Shown here: positions 33,932-42,507 of the stretch, one piece after another
Layout: every line of letters begins with the position of its first letter
How positions within the stretch are numbered: the stretch's first letter is position 1
Assembly (NCBI GenBank): GCA_903928685.1
Contig: CAIYRS010000080.1
Span: forward strand, 1-64,000
Length of the DNA stretch: 64,000 nt
Direction of reading: 5' to 3'
Origin: an uncultured Methylococcaceae bacterium
GTDB lineage: Bacteria; Pseudomonadota; Gammaproteobacteria; Methylococcales; Methylomonadaceae
Notes under the pieces: generated by a model
Databases searched by the model: none
Told to the model about the DNA's origin: nothing
Seen by the model: the letters and a program-made list of their open reading frames with translations, nothing else
Program-made: the position numbers and the translations under genes

Positions 33932-34444
33932 ATGTTTATCCCTGCCCAACAGCCCATCCACGATCTTTATCTCAATTGCCGTAGTGAATTGGAAGCGACT
34001 TTAATGGCAAAGGTGAAATGCCGCGAAACGGCGGCGGATTTGTGCCAAGAAGCGTTCATCCGTTTATGTCATGTTGATGATCTTGGCAGCATTAGCAATC
34101 TGAAGGCTTACCTGTTCAAAACTGCATTGAATTTACTTTGCGACCATTATCGCAGCCAGTCGGTACGTCAGGCGGTAACTGTGGAATGGCCTAGCGATGC
34201 CTTGCCGGAAACGGAAGATTTTCGATGCGCGCAAACCGTTGCGGTAGGGGAGGAGACTTTAGACAAATTGCTTGCCGCCTTAGAAGATTTGCCGCCGCAA
34301 TGCCAGCGGATTTTTTATCTGAACCGCTTTGAAGGGCTAAAACAGCGGGACATCGCCGAGCGATTAAACATTTCCATCCGCACCGTTGAAGACAATATCA
34401 AACGCGCCTTATTGCATTGCGCCAAGTCCGTGAATAATCCTTAA
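33932..34444 (+). CDS. FecI-type ECF sigma factor (sigma6)
   Basis: 170 residues. Region 2 TAADLCQEAFIRLCHVDDLG, SNLKAYLFKTALNLLCDHYR, region 4 EDLPPQCQRIFYLNRFEGLK and RDIAERLNISIRTVEDNIKR. The second region is less like the other six (Cys in DLCQEAF, ALNLLCDHYR), making it the most divergent sigma of the array. fecR6 and two receptors follow. Confidence 0.92.
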   Translation: MFIPAQQPIHDLYLNCRSELEATLMAKVKCRETAADLCQEAFIRLCHVDDLGSISNLKAYLFKTALNLLCDHYRSQSVRQAVTVEWPSDALPETEDFRCAQTVAVGEETLDKLLAALEDLPPQCQRIFYLNRFEGLKQRDIAERLNISIRTVEDNIKRALLHCAKSVNNP

Positions 34445-34451
34445 GCGGGAA

Positions 34452-34479
34452 TGTGGTTTCGCTGGGCTGTCTCGTCTAA
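34452..34479 (+). promoter_or_regulatory. Putative ECF-type promoter for fecR6
   Basis: TGTGGTTTC, 12 bases, CGTCTAA; CGTC begins 41 bases before the ATG at 34514. The upstream half matches the 9707-9737 site closely. Confidence 0.55.
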
Positions 34480-34513
34480 GATAGCAACCTTCGCACGTTT
34501 TCCTGCATTCACC

Positions 34514-35482
34514 ATGTCTACTAAACCGCCCGCCAACGACTTACTTTTATTACAAGCCCTTGATTGGCTCACGCAGCAACATTCCGGCGAGTTTAGCGCA
34601 GCCCAACGGCAAAAACTGGCGGCTTGGCGCAAAGCCGATGCCGCGCATGAACAGGCGTGGCAGCAGGCACAAGCCTTATGGCAAAGCATGGAAGGTTTGC
34701 GGGGCAGAACTATTCCTGGCTCACAACCGTTTTTGCCGGAAATTCATCCACGCCCGATCCGTAAATCCCAATCCAAACATTTATCCACATTAGCCATCGC
34801 CTGTAGCATTTTGTTGGCGGTGGTGATTCCGCTCAATTACCCACTCAGTTTATGGCGGGCCGATTATGTAACCGTGAAAGGTGAGCAACGCAGCATCACT
34901 TTGGCTGACGGCTCTACCATCACCTTGAACAGCGATTCGGCGGTGAGCATCCATTTTGATAATCACTGGCGGCGTGTCGAGGTCTTGCAAGGCGAGGCGT
35001 TTTTTTCCGTTGCCAAAGCCAAACAACCGTTTGTCGTAACGACAACTGACGGTGAAGTCCGTGCGGTAGGTACGGCATTTGCGGTACAGCTTCGCCACGC
35101 TGATACGCAAGTGGATTTGGTCGAAGGCAAAGTCGAGCTGCAAGATGTCAGCCATCAACAGCACAATCGCTTAATTGCCGGACAATCGGCGCAGATCCGC
35201 AACGGTCAAATCCATATCGACAGCAGCAAAGCACCGGAAAATTTGGCCTTATGGCGCGAAGGTTATTTGCAGTTTGATGGCTTGCCACTGGCGCAAGCGA
35301 TTGAGCAAATCAACCGTTACCGGCCCGGTAAAGTGGTGCTGTTAAATCCTGCCTTGGCTAAACAGCGGGTGAGCGGCCTGTTTCGCTTGGATGCCTTAGA
35401 CCAAGCCATCTTGGGTTTTAAAGCCGCCGTGCCGCAATTGCAAAGTTTCAGTCTGACTTCGTACTGGGTGGTTTTGCGTTAA
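34514..35482 (+). CDS. FecR-type anti-sigma factor/transducer (FecR6)
   Basis: 322 residues from ATG 34514; an ATG at 34451 is in frame but would place the coding start on top of the promoter-like element. Cytoplasmic part LQALDWLTQQHSGEFSAAQR and LAAWRKADAAHEQAWQQAQA, membrane helix about 89-112, FecR domain VKGEQRSITLADGSTITLNS, C-terminal VSGLFRLDALDQAILGFKAA. Followed by receptor 5 after 107 bases. Confidence 0.92.
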   Translation: MSTKPPANDLLLLQALDWLTQQHSGEFSAAQRQKLAAWRKADAAHEQAWQQAQALWQSMEGLRGRTIPGSQPFLPEIHPRPIRKSQSKHLSTLAIACSILLAVVIPLNYPLSLWRADYVTVKGEQRSITLADGSTITLNSDSAVSIHFDNHWRRVEVLQGEAFFSVAKAKQPFVVTTTDGEVRAVGTAFAVQLRHADTQVDLVEGKVELQDVSHQQHNRLIAGQSAQIRNGQIHIDSSKAPENLALWREGYLQFDGLPLAQAIEQINRYRPGKVVLLNPALAKQRVSGLFRLDALDQAILGFKAAVPQLQSFSLTSYWVVLR

Positions 35483-35507
35483 ATCCTTTTATTCCTCAAA
35501 TTGTGCA

Positions 35508-35535
35508 TGTGGGTTTTTAAAAAGTTTCCGTCTTA
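35508..35535 (+). promoter_or_regulatory. Putative ECF-type promoter for receptor 5
   Basis: TGTGGGTTT, 12 bases, CGTCTTA; CGTC begins 61 bases before the ATG at 35590. Confidence 0.5.
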
Positions 35536-35589
35536 GTGTTATCAGCTTTAAAAGCTGTTTTATAACGACGACAGAAACCAGGAGCTACC

Positions 35590-38004
35590 ATGTCCCACCC
35601 GAACTACAAGCCAATATATGCGGCGCTATTGGCAGTCTTGCTGACGCAAAACGCCCATGCAGATAGCAAGCACTACTTCAATATTCCCGCTCAACCCCTG
35701 AACCAAGCCTTACTGACTTTCGGTAAACAAAGCGGACAACAGTTGATGTATAACACCGCCGTTGCCGACCACTTGAGTAGCCGTCCTGTGCAAGGTGAGT
35801 TCACGGCAAGCGAGGCGGTCAATTTGTTGCTTGCCGCCGCGCCGTTACAAGCCGTTCCCACCCGTGAGGGTACGCTGACATTACGTCCTAAGGCAATGAC
35901 GGTGGCGACGAATGAAACAGCACCACAATCTACGACTTTACCATTGGTGAAAGTCACTGGCGCACTAAGCAATGACGATGTTGATGTCAATAATCCAGCC
36001 AATAGCGACTATCAAATCACCAATGCTGTTACGGCGACCAAAACCGATACACCTATCATGCAAACGCCGATGTCAGTTAAAGTTGTTTCGCAGCAGGTGC
36101 TTAAAGACCAGCAAGTGATTACCGTCGATCAAGCCTTAAGAAACGTCAGCGGCGCGGTTGCCGGTGCGGGCGGTACGGGCAATTTTTTCTTGCGGGGGTT
36201 TGGTAATTCTAATATTTATCGCGACGGCTTTTTGAATCAAAGCCAGTGGGCGCATACCGAAGACCTGACAAACGTGGAACGGGTTGAGGTATTGAAAGGC
36301 CCTGGTTCTATTCTCTATGGACGTTCCGAACCCGGCGGCTTAGTCAATTTTGTCACCAAACAACCGTTGGATACGTCTTATTACAGCTTGCGCCAGCAAT
36401 TTGGTTCATTTGACCATTACCGCACCAATATTGATGCCACCGGCCCGCTGACCGCCAATAAAGACTTGGCCTACCGTTTTAATTTAGGCTATCAGGATAA
36501 CAACAGCTTTCAGGAATTTGGCGGCAACGAACGCCTGTTTGTCGCACCCAGTTTACGTTGGCATATTTCTGATAAAACCACCTCAACGTTAAAACTTGAA
36601 TACAGCGACATTAAGGAACTGGGAAACGGCACAGTGCCGTTAATGGGTAATCGTCCTGCACCCATTACGCGCTCAAGAAATTTGGGTGATCCGTGGAACC
36701 TGCAAGAAGACGAATATACGATGGTATCGTTAAACACCGAACATGCGTTTAATGATGACTGGAAGCTGCGGCATCGTTTCAATTTCAGTAACTATACCTT
36801 GACCATGTCCGGTATTAATCCAGATGGCAATTGGTCGCCTGTACAGCCGAATGGAGATCAAACCCGTTTTTACTTTGCCCAAAATATTGACGGCAACGAT
36901 TATCAACATAACTTTTTCAATGCCCTTGAGCTGACCGGAAAATTCAACACGGGTTTTGCCAGACACACCCTGTTAATGGGCGGTGATTATTACCGTAGCG
37001 ATGTCCGATCAACGGCAGTGGGTTTCGGTGCTAATCCAAACCAATACGATGTCACCAATATATACAATCCTACCCACATGGCTGGGCCACCTACGACTCT
37101 GCCGGGGGATATTACGACTGCCAATTCAACGCTACCTTGGTTTGGTTTGTATGCCCAAGACCAAGTGCAACTGCCATATCACTTTCATGTGATGGGTGGT
37201 TTCCGTTATGACAGTGCCGATTATGATAGTGTCGCCTTCGGTGAGTATGCACATGATCGTCTAAAACAAAGTGAAGACAAGGTTTCACCGCGCGGTGGTG
37301 TGGTCTGGCAACCGTTACCAGAATTGTCAATTTATGGCAGTTACACCGAAAACTTCGGCGCATCAAACACCAATCTCCAAGGCATCCCGTTACCGCCACA
37401 AACTGCCCAACAATGGGAAACGGGCATCAAAACCGAACTGTTTGATAAACGTTTAATGGCGACACTGGCCTACTTTGATTTGACCAAGCAGAACTTACCG
37501 ATTGCAATCCGCCCCGGTTTGACTCAAGCCTCAGGCGAACAAGAAAGCAAGGGGATAGAACTGGATGTAACAGGCGAAATATTGCCAGGCTGGAATATGA
37601 TCGCAACTTATGCCTACACGCCTTTTGCAAAAACCGTTAAAGATGGGTTTGGTGCCACTCAATTGGGTAAACGCCTAAACAATGCCCCAGAGCATAGCGG
37701 CAGCATCTGGACGACTTATGAATTCCAGCACCTGCCACAGTTGCAAGGGGTGAAATTGGGGGCAGGTATGCAAGCAGTCGATGAGCGTCAGATCGGCTAT
37801 AACGAAACCGCCCAAGCTCCTGGTTATGTCACCGCCAATCTCATGGGCAGCAAATTGTGGAAAGTCGGTGATACACGAGTAACCGCTCAGCTCAATATCG
37901 ACAATCTATTGGATCAAAGCTATATCGCGTCCATTTATAGTTACGGCCCAAGCAACTACGGCGCGCCGCGTACCTTTATGGGTTCGGTTAAGGTCGAATA
38001 TTAA
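35590..38004 (+). CDS. TonB-dependent siderophore-type receptor with STN domain (receptor 5)
   Basis: 804 residues. Signal peptide to about 24 (TQNAHA), STN about 28-100 (FNIPAQPLNQALLTFGKQSG), TonB-box-like LPLVKVTG at 117-124, plug from TDTPIMQTPMSVKVVSQQVL with YGRSEPGGLVNFVTKQP, barrel ending GSVKVEY. AGGAGC precedes the ATG. A strong terminator-like hairpin follows (38025-38053), then a second receptor, so the two may be separately expressed. Confidence 0.92.
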   Translation: MSHPNYKPIYAALLAVLLTQNAHADSKHYFNIPAQPLNQALLTFGKQSGQQLMYNTAVADHLSSRPVQGEFTASEAVNLLLAAAPLQAVPTREGTLTLRPKAMTVATNETAPQSTTLPLVKVTGALSNDDVDVNNPANSDYQITNAVTATKTDTPIMQTPMSVKVVSQQVLKDQQVITVDQALRNVSGAVAGAGGTGNFFLRGFGNSNIYRDGFLNQSQWAHTEDLTNVERVEVLKGPGSILYGRSEPGGLVNFVTKQPLDTSYYSLRQQFGSFDHYRTNIDATGPLTANKDLAYRFNLGYQDNNSFQEFGGNERLFVAPSLRWHISDKTTSTLKLEYSDIKELGNGTVPLMGNRPAPITRSRNLGDPWNLQEDEYTMVSLNTEHAFNDDWKLRHRFNFSNYTLTMSGINPDGNWSPVQPNGDQTRFYFAQNIDGNDYQHNFFNALELTGKFNTGFARHTLLMGGDYYRSDVRSTAVGFGANPNQYDVTNIYNPTHMAGPPTTLPGDITTANSTLPWFGLYAQDQVQLPYHFHVMGGFRYDSADYDSVAFGEYAHDRLKQSEDKVSPRGGVVWQPLPELSIYGSYTENFGASNTNLQGIPLPPQTAQQWETGIKTELFDKRLMATLAYFDLTKQNLPIAIRPGLTQASGEQESKGIELDVTGEILPGWNMIATYAYTPFAKTVKDGFGATQLGKRLNNAPEHSGSIWTTYEFQHLPQLQGVKLGAGMQAVDERQIGYNETAQAPGYVTANLMGSKLWKVGDTRVTAQLNIDNLLDQSYIASIYSYGPSNYGAPRTFMGSVKVEY

Positions 38005-38024
38005 AAAGTTCCATCATCAGAAAA

Positions 38025-38053
38025 GATTTTCCCCCACCAACTGGGGGAAAATC
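38025..38053 (+). terminator. Rho-independent terminator after receptor 5
   Basis: Arms GATTTTCCCCC (38025-38035) and GGGGGAAAATC (38043-38053) with a 7-base loop, followed by TTTCTT. A CGTCTTC at 38063 lies 50 bases ahead of receptor 6, as in ECF-like sites, but the upstream half falls inside this hairpin. Confidence 0.65.
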
Positions 38054-38112
38054 TTTCTTAGCCGTCTTCATTAGACTTTATCCATCAACAGGCTCAGCCA
38101 CTGGAGATTCTA

Positions 38113-40632
38113 ATGACAGCTACCGATTTTTCCGCCAGCCGTTCAGGCAGACAAACTCAACTACCCTTAAGGCAATTGGCCTGTGCGGTTGCGTTGCTTT
38201 TGCACGCAAACCATCCTATGGCGGAAGGCCGTAGCCAAACTTTCAACATCCCGCCGCAATCGTTAAGCAGCGCCTTGAATGCCTACGCCGATGCCGCCAA
38301 TGTGCAATTGAGCTATCCGGCGGCACTGGCGGAAGGCACGCAGTCGCCTGGCTTGTCCGGTCAATACACGCCGGAACAAGCGTTGCGGAAATTATTGGGC
38401 GGTAGTTTGATGGTTGCCCGTTCCACCGCAAACGGTACGGTGACACTGGAGAAAGCCGCGCCACCTGCGCCAGCGGCAACAGCGTCGGGCCAAACCACCT
38501 TGCCGACCGTCAAAGTCAGTGGAACTGGCCTTTACGACAGCAGCGATCCTTACAATACTGATTACGTTTTGCCGGAAGCTTCAGGCGGGACAAAAACCGA
38601 TACCCCGGTTATGGAAACGCCGCTGAATGTGCAAACTATTGCCAAACAAGTCTTGAAAGACCAGCAGGTTATCAGCTTAGATCAGGCCTTGAAAAATGTC
38701 AGCGGGGTGACGACCAATGGTTCGGGCGGCAATGAAGGTGGCTTTTTTGGCGGCACCGGGCAATCGGTGATTTTGCGCGGTTTTGAATCGCAAACCTATT
38801 TCCGTGATGGCTTCCGCCTGCAACAAGGCATTTCTAGCCGGGAAATGGCGAATGTCGAATCGGTGGAAGTCATCAAAGGCCCGGCGGCGATTTTGTACGG
38901 CTTGGTTGATCCTGGCGGCATGATTAACGTCGTCACCAAACAGCCCTTGGCAACGCCTTACTATGCCGCCACCCAGCAGTTTGGATCGTACAACCATTAC
39001 CGGACCACACTAGATGCCGCTGGCCCGATCAACACGGATAAGAGCCTGTTGTACCGGATGAATCTGTCGTATCAAAACAGTGGCTCGTTCCGTGATTTTG
39101 TCGATAAGGAAGACGTGTTCATGGCACCTGTTTTGAAGTGGGTCATCAGCCCGAAAACCCAAGCGACCTTAGAAATGGAATATAACCACCAGCATCTGGG
39201 CTTGGACACGGCGTTTTTGCCTTTAGATAAACTTTTTAGTACGCCCATCCGCCGTAATTACGGCGAATACACGCCAACTACGCGAGAAACAGTTTATGGT
39301 GGTTTTACGCTTGCTCACCAATTCAATGACGATTGGTCGGTGAAACATCGCTTTTCCGTCAATCAGCAAGCCATTGATAACCCTTATTATGTCTATCCTA
39401 TTGGCACGCTGGGTGATAACGTTATCCGCCAATTGTGGGGTGTGAATAGCCAATTCAACACCTATTCCACCAACCTTGATCTGGTCGGACATTTTGCTAC
39501 CGTCGCCTTGCAACATACCTTGTTAATAGGCGGCGATTATTACCGCTTGGATAATGGTCATAGCGATTCCAGCAGCTTCACGGATTTGGGTGGTCAAGAA
39601 GAATCAATTATTTCTATTAATAATCCCAGTCATCCCGGTACGCCATTTAGCCAACCTTTGCAATTGATCGGTAAAGCCGACAACCGCACCGACCAGTACG
39701 GGCTTTATGTGCAGGATCAGATCAAACTGCCTTATCAAGTTCATGTGATGGGCGGCATCCGTTACCAAAACATCCATCAGGACAATGTTACTCGGTTCGG
39801 TGACATTATTGGCGGCGGGTCTGCCGCCTCGGCCTTAAGCGATGACGCGGTCACGCCACGCGTCGGCGTGTTATGGCAAGCCAAAAGCTGGCTTAGCCTG
39901 TATGCCAATTATGTCGAAAGCTTTGGCCCGAATAAGCCTGGTGCTGTGTTGGAATCCGGCGCACTAGCACCGCCCAGCAGTGCCGAGCAATACGAAGGTG
40001 GGATTAAAACCGAGTTTTTCGACGGTCGCCTGCGTGCTACCGTGTCCTATTATGATTTGACCAAAACCAATGTCGCCACACCTAGCCCGAACGGCGTATT
40101 AGCAGCGCAAGGCATTTCCGTACTCACAGGGGCAATCCGTAGCCGTGGCCCGGAAGTGGACATTCAAGGAGAAATCTTGCCTGGCTGGAATATGATCGCT
40201 ACCTACGCCAACACCGATGCCCGTATTGTCAGTTCCGGTTCTAGTGATGCCAGCTTTGATTCTTATCAGGCCGTGGGTACGCGTTTTTGGAATGTCCCCA
40301 GCAATACTGGTAGTTTGTGGAACACCTTCGAATTCCAAAACGGCAATTTGAGAGGGTTTAAATTGGGCGGTGGTGTCACCATTCGTGACGGACAAAACGC
40401 CTGTTGCGATACCTCGCCCGTCGAAAAAATCCCTGGCTACGCCACGGTAGATTTATTGGCGGCCTATAGCATGACGGTTGGCAAATCAAAAGTAACCGCG
40501 CAATTAAACATCAATAACCTACTGGATAAACAGTATTTTACTGGCCTAAACACCATTCGTGGTGCTAACTCTGCTGTTGTTGATTTTGGTACGCCAAGGA
40601 CGTTTATGGGGTCGATTAGTATCCAGTATTAA
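38113..40632 (+). CDS. TonB-dependent siderophore-type receptor with STN domain (receptor 6)
   Basis: 839 residues. Signal segment CAVALLLHANHPMA ends near 37, STN about 41-115 (FNIPPQSLSSALNAYADAAN), TonB-box-like LPTVKVSG at 130-137, then DPYNTDYVLPEASGGTKTDT leading to plug TPVMETPLNVQTIAKQVLKD, barrel ending GSISIQY. This linker and plug start are nearly the same as in receptor 7, its closest relative here. GGAG precedes the ATG. It lacks a directly preceding sigma/FecR pair, being the second receptor behind fecR6. Confidence 0.92.
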   Translation: MTATDFSASRSGRQTQLPLRQLACAVALLLHANHPMAEGRSQTFNIPPQSLSSALNAYADAANVQLSYPAALAEGTQSPGLSGQYTPEQALRKLLGGSLMVARSTANGTVTLEKAAPPAPAATASGQTTLPTVKVSGTGLYDSSDPYNTDYVLPEASGGTKTDTPVMETPLNVQTIAKQVLKDQQVISLDQALKNVSGVTTNGSGGNEGGFFGGTGQSVILRGFESQTYFRDGFRLQQGISSREMANVESVEVIKGPAAILYGLVDPGGMINVVTKQPLATPYYAATQQFGSYNHYRTTLDAAGPINTDKSLLYRMNLSYQNSGSFRDFVDKEDVFMAPVLKWVISPKTQATLEMEYNHQHLGLDTAFLPLDKLFSTPIRRNYGEYTPTTRETVYGGFTLAHQFNDDWSVKHRFSVNQQAIDNPYYVYPIGTLGDNVIRQLWGVNSQFNTYSTNLDLVGHFATVALQHTLLIGGDYYRLDNGHSDSSSFTDLGGQEESIISINNPSHPGTPFSQPLQLIGKADNRTDQYGLYVQDQIKLPYQVHVMGGIRYQNIHQDNVTRFGDIIGGGSAASALSDDAVTPRVGVLWQAKSWLSLYANYVESFGPNKPGAVLESGALAPPSSAEQYEGGIKTEFFDGRLRATVSYYDLTKTNVATPSPNGVLAAQGISVLTGAIRSRGPEVDIQGEILPGWNMIATYANTDARIVSSGSSDASFDSYQAVGTRFWNVPSNTGSLWNTFEFQNGNLRGFKLGGGVTIRDGQNACCDTSPVEKIPGYATVDLLAAYSMTVGKSKVTAQLNINNLLDKQYFTGLNTIRGANSAVVDFGTPRTFMGSISIQY

Positions 40633-40849
40633 TTGGGAGTGGTTATTTGATGGAATCAGAATTTTAGTCATCAGTGATAGTTAATATCCAAAGTCGCTGC
40701 ACAACTGCTTAGTTTATGGGTGACAGCTATCCCATACAAAGCCTCTCCGTCGATTTTAGGCGGGTGATAAAAGTGGGTCGAAGAGGGTTAAATGAGCAAC
40801 TAACACTGATAAGTTTGCATTTTATTGTATACCTTCATAATATACAGCC

Positions 40850-41149
40850 ATGATTGATTTTACTAAAATTACAGCCTTTGATTGGAATGAAGGCAATGAG
40901 CGTAAGAACGACAAGCATGGCGTTTCAATGGCTGAGGCCGAGCAGGTCTTTTTCAATGCGCCACTGCTGATAATTGACGATACTAAACACAGTCAAGGTG
41001 AAGGCCGTTTTCACGCGCTGGGAAAGACCAACGAAGGCCGATTATTGCATATTACCTTTACCCTGCGTCATATGGGCAAAAGCATACGTGTTATCTCAGC
41101 CAGAGATATGCACAGAAAGGAGCGTAAGATCTATGAACAAACCACTTAA
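40850..41149 (+). CDS. brnT: BrnT-type ribonuclease toxin
   Basis: Toxin of the BrnTA type II system, RelE-like fold, 99 residues. Family marks: FDWNEGNERKNDKHGVSMAE near the N-terminus, EQVFFNAP, GEGRFHALGKTNEGRLLHIT and the C-terminal RVISARDMHRKERKIYEQ with the basic and tyrosine residues typical of the active surface. Length and motif order are normal, so it appears intact. The antitoxin gene overlaps its end by 17 bases. Confidence 0.9.
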   Translation: MIDFTKITAFDWNEGNERKNDKHGVSMAEAEQVFFNAPLLIIDDTKHSQGEGRFHALGKTNEGRLLHITFTLRHMGKSIRVISARDMHRKERKIYEQTT

Positions 41150-41399
41150 AACCATTCCAAAATTTGCCAACGAAACCGAAGAACGGGCGTTTTGGGAACA
41201 ACAGGATTCCACGGAATATCTGGATTGGGACACAGCGCAACGCGTCGTGCTGCCTAATTTAAAACCCAGCACCAAAACGATTTCGTTACGACTACCCCAA
41301 CACCTGCTTGATTCTATCAAAGCCGCCGCAAATTCTAGGGATGTACCCTATCAGTCACTTATCAAAGTATGGTTGCAGGAAAAATTGCACAGCCAGTGA
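41133..41399 (+). CDS. brnA: BrnA-type antitoxin, ribbon-helix-helix
   Basis: 88 residues from the ATG at 41133. The toxin-binding N-terminus is FANETEERAFWEQQDSTEYL; the C-terminus is a ribbon-helix-helix DNA-binding domain (TISLRLPQHLLDSIKAAANS, then VPYQSLIKVWLQEKL). AAGGAG lies about 10 bases upstream. Overlap with brnT indicates coupled translation and autoregulation. It should keep this pair stably inherited within the receptor array. Confidence 0.9.
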   Translation: MNKPLKTIPKFANETEERAFWEQQDSTEYLDWDTAQRVVLPNLKPSTKTISLRLPQHLLDSIKAAANSRDVPYQSLIKVWLQEKLHSQ

Positions 41400-41497
41400 T
41401 TGGTCCGTATAGTCATTTTTGATGATCGCAACCTATGCCACGGTTTCGGGGTTTCTGGTTGGACAGGGTCGATTTTCTATAATCATCTAGCTCTGTC

Positions 41498-41525
41498 GGG
41501 AGTCCAAAACATGTTTTGGACTCCC
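41498..41525. repeat. Perfect 28-base palindrome after brnA
   Basis: GGGAGTCCAAAA, CATG, then exact complement. Same design as 9646-9671 and 11033-11057. Downstream of brnA by about 100 bases; could be a hairpin terminator or protein-binding site. Confidence 0.5.
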
Positions 41526-41631
41526 AAATTAACGAGCTTCAACTACAGCCATTGTTAAAAATAGTTTCTACAATTACCTATTCACTCCAAGAATCGCATT
41601 TTAGTTGGCTAACCTTCGCGATAACCAATAT

Positions 41632-41662
41632 GTCATTTCCCATACCCACTGCGTGATATGAC
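41632..41662. promoter_or_regulatory. Dyad upstream of sigma7
   Basis: GTCATTTCCCATA (41632) faces GTCATATCACGCA read on the minus strand (from 41662), the two half-site variants seen ahead of sigma3 and sigma5 but here in inverted arrangement. Located 258-288 bases before sigma7, farther than in the other cassettes. Confidence 0.45.
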
Positions 41663-41919
41663 CTAAATTTATCCGTCGTCTTGGTGTAATCAGATTTTCA
41701 ATCGGTTTTTTAGTGTCTCGTGCCATAACTTAAGCGGGAAGGCGTATCACAAGCAAAACCCCTTATAACCAACGTCTAAGTGCTTTCAGCTGTTAACCAT
41801 CAGCAAAATCGTGGCTTGCCAAATAGCTTGGGCTTAAGTTTTTGGCTATAAAACCTTAGCAATGGCGTGGAAACTGCTTATACAGCTGCCTGTCTGTTTA
41901 AACTTTCCATTTTCCCGCC

Positions 41920-42435
41920 ATGTTAGAATTTACCCTCAATGATATTGCCGATCTGCTGCATAAGCACAGGGGCGAGCTGCAACGTTTTTTGGCGGGTCGC
42001 GTTAACTCGCCAGAGACGGTTGAAGATATTATGCAGATGATGTTTTTGCGGCTTTCCAGCTATCAAACGGACACCCGTGTTGATAATCCGCGCGCTTTCC
42101 TTTTTAAAGTTGCCGGAAATTTGGCGACAGATTATTTACGTAGCCAACAACGCCGGAACGAATCGCCCATCACCGACAAACAGATTGGCGAATTTTTGGA
42201 TTACACGCCTTCTCCAGAAACCGCGTTGATTTCCCAGCAGCAACTTGCCGTGCTCAAGCAAGCCATCCAAGAATTGCCGCCCAAATGCCGCGATGTATTC
42301 ATCTTGTGCAAATTTCATCACTACACCTATCTACAAGCCGCACAGCACTTGGGTATTGCTGAAAGCACTGCCACCAAACACATGATTAAAGCCCTAGAAC
42401 ATTGCAAACGCCGCGTGTTTGACGATTCCTTCTAA
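41920..42435 (+). CDS. FecI-type ECF sigma factor (sigma7)
   Basis: 171 residues, closest to sigma1 (both start with LEFTLNDIADLLHKHRGELQ-like or IEFTANTIALLMQQHRNELL sequences). Region 2 TVEDIMQMMFLRLSSYQTDT replaces the usual QE by QM; NPRAFLFKVAGNLATDYLRS, region 4 ELPPKCRDVFILCKFHHYTY and AAQHLGIAESTATKHMIKAL are intact. fecR7 follows after 72 bases and receptor 7 after that. Confidence 0.92.
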   Translation: MLEFTLNDIADLLHKHRGELQRFLAGRVNSPETVEDIMQMMFLRLSSYQTDTRVDNPRAFLFKVAGNLATDYLRSQQRRNESPITDKQIGEFLDYTPSPETALISQQQLAVLKQAIQELPPKCRDVFILCKFHHYTYLQAAQHLGIAESTATKHMIKALEHCKRRVFDDSF

Positions 42436-42442
42436 AGAAACT

Positions 42443-42470
42443 GGATGTTAAGCTAGTTCCAATCGTCTTA
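42443..42470 (+). promoter_or_regulatory. Putative ECF-type promoter for fecR7
   Basis: GGATGTTAA, 12 bases, CGTCTTA; CGTC begins 44 bases before the ATG at 42508. Confidence 0.45.
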
Positions 42471-42507
42471 ATTTCAATGGAACTTTCAATCCAGCCCTTT
42501 TCTGTTC

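Larger units (their letters stand above)
41400..41919. other. 520-base gene-free stretch before sigma7
   Basis: No gene supported. It contains a perfect palindrome (41498-41525), the dyad at 41632-41662, and just after brnA two short stretches resembling nearby genes: 41409-41424 equals 16 bases of fecR7 (43300-43315), and 41422-41439 differs at one base from receptor 5 at 37597-37614. The remainder is AT-rich leader sequence. Confidence 0.5.
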
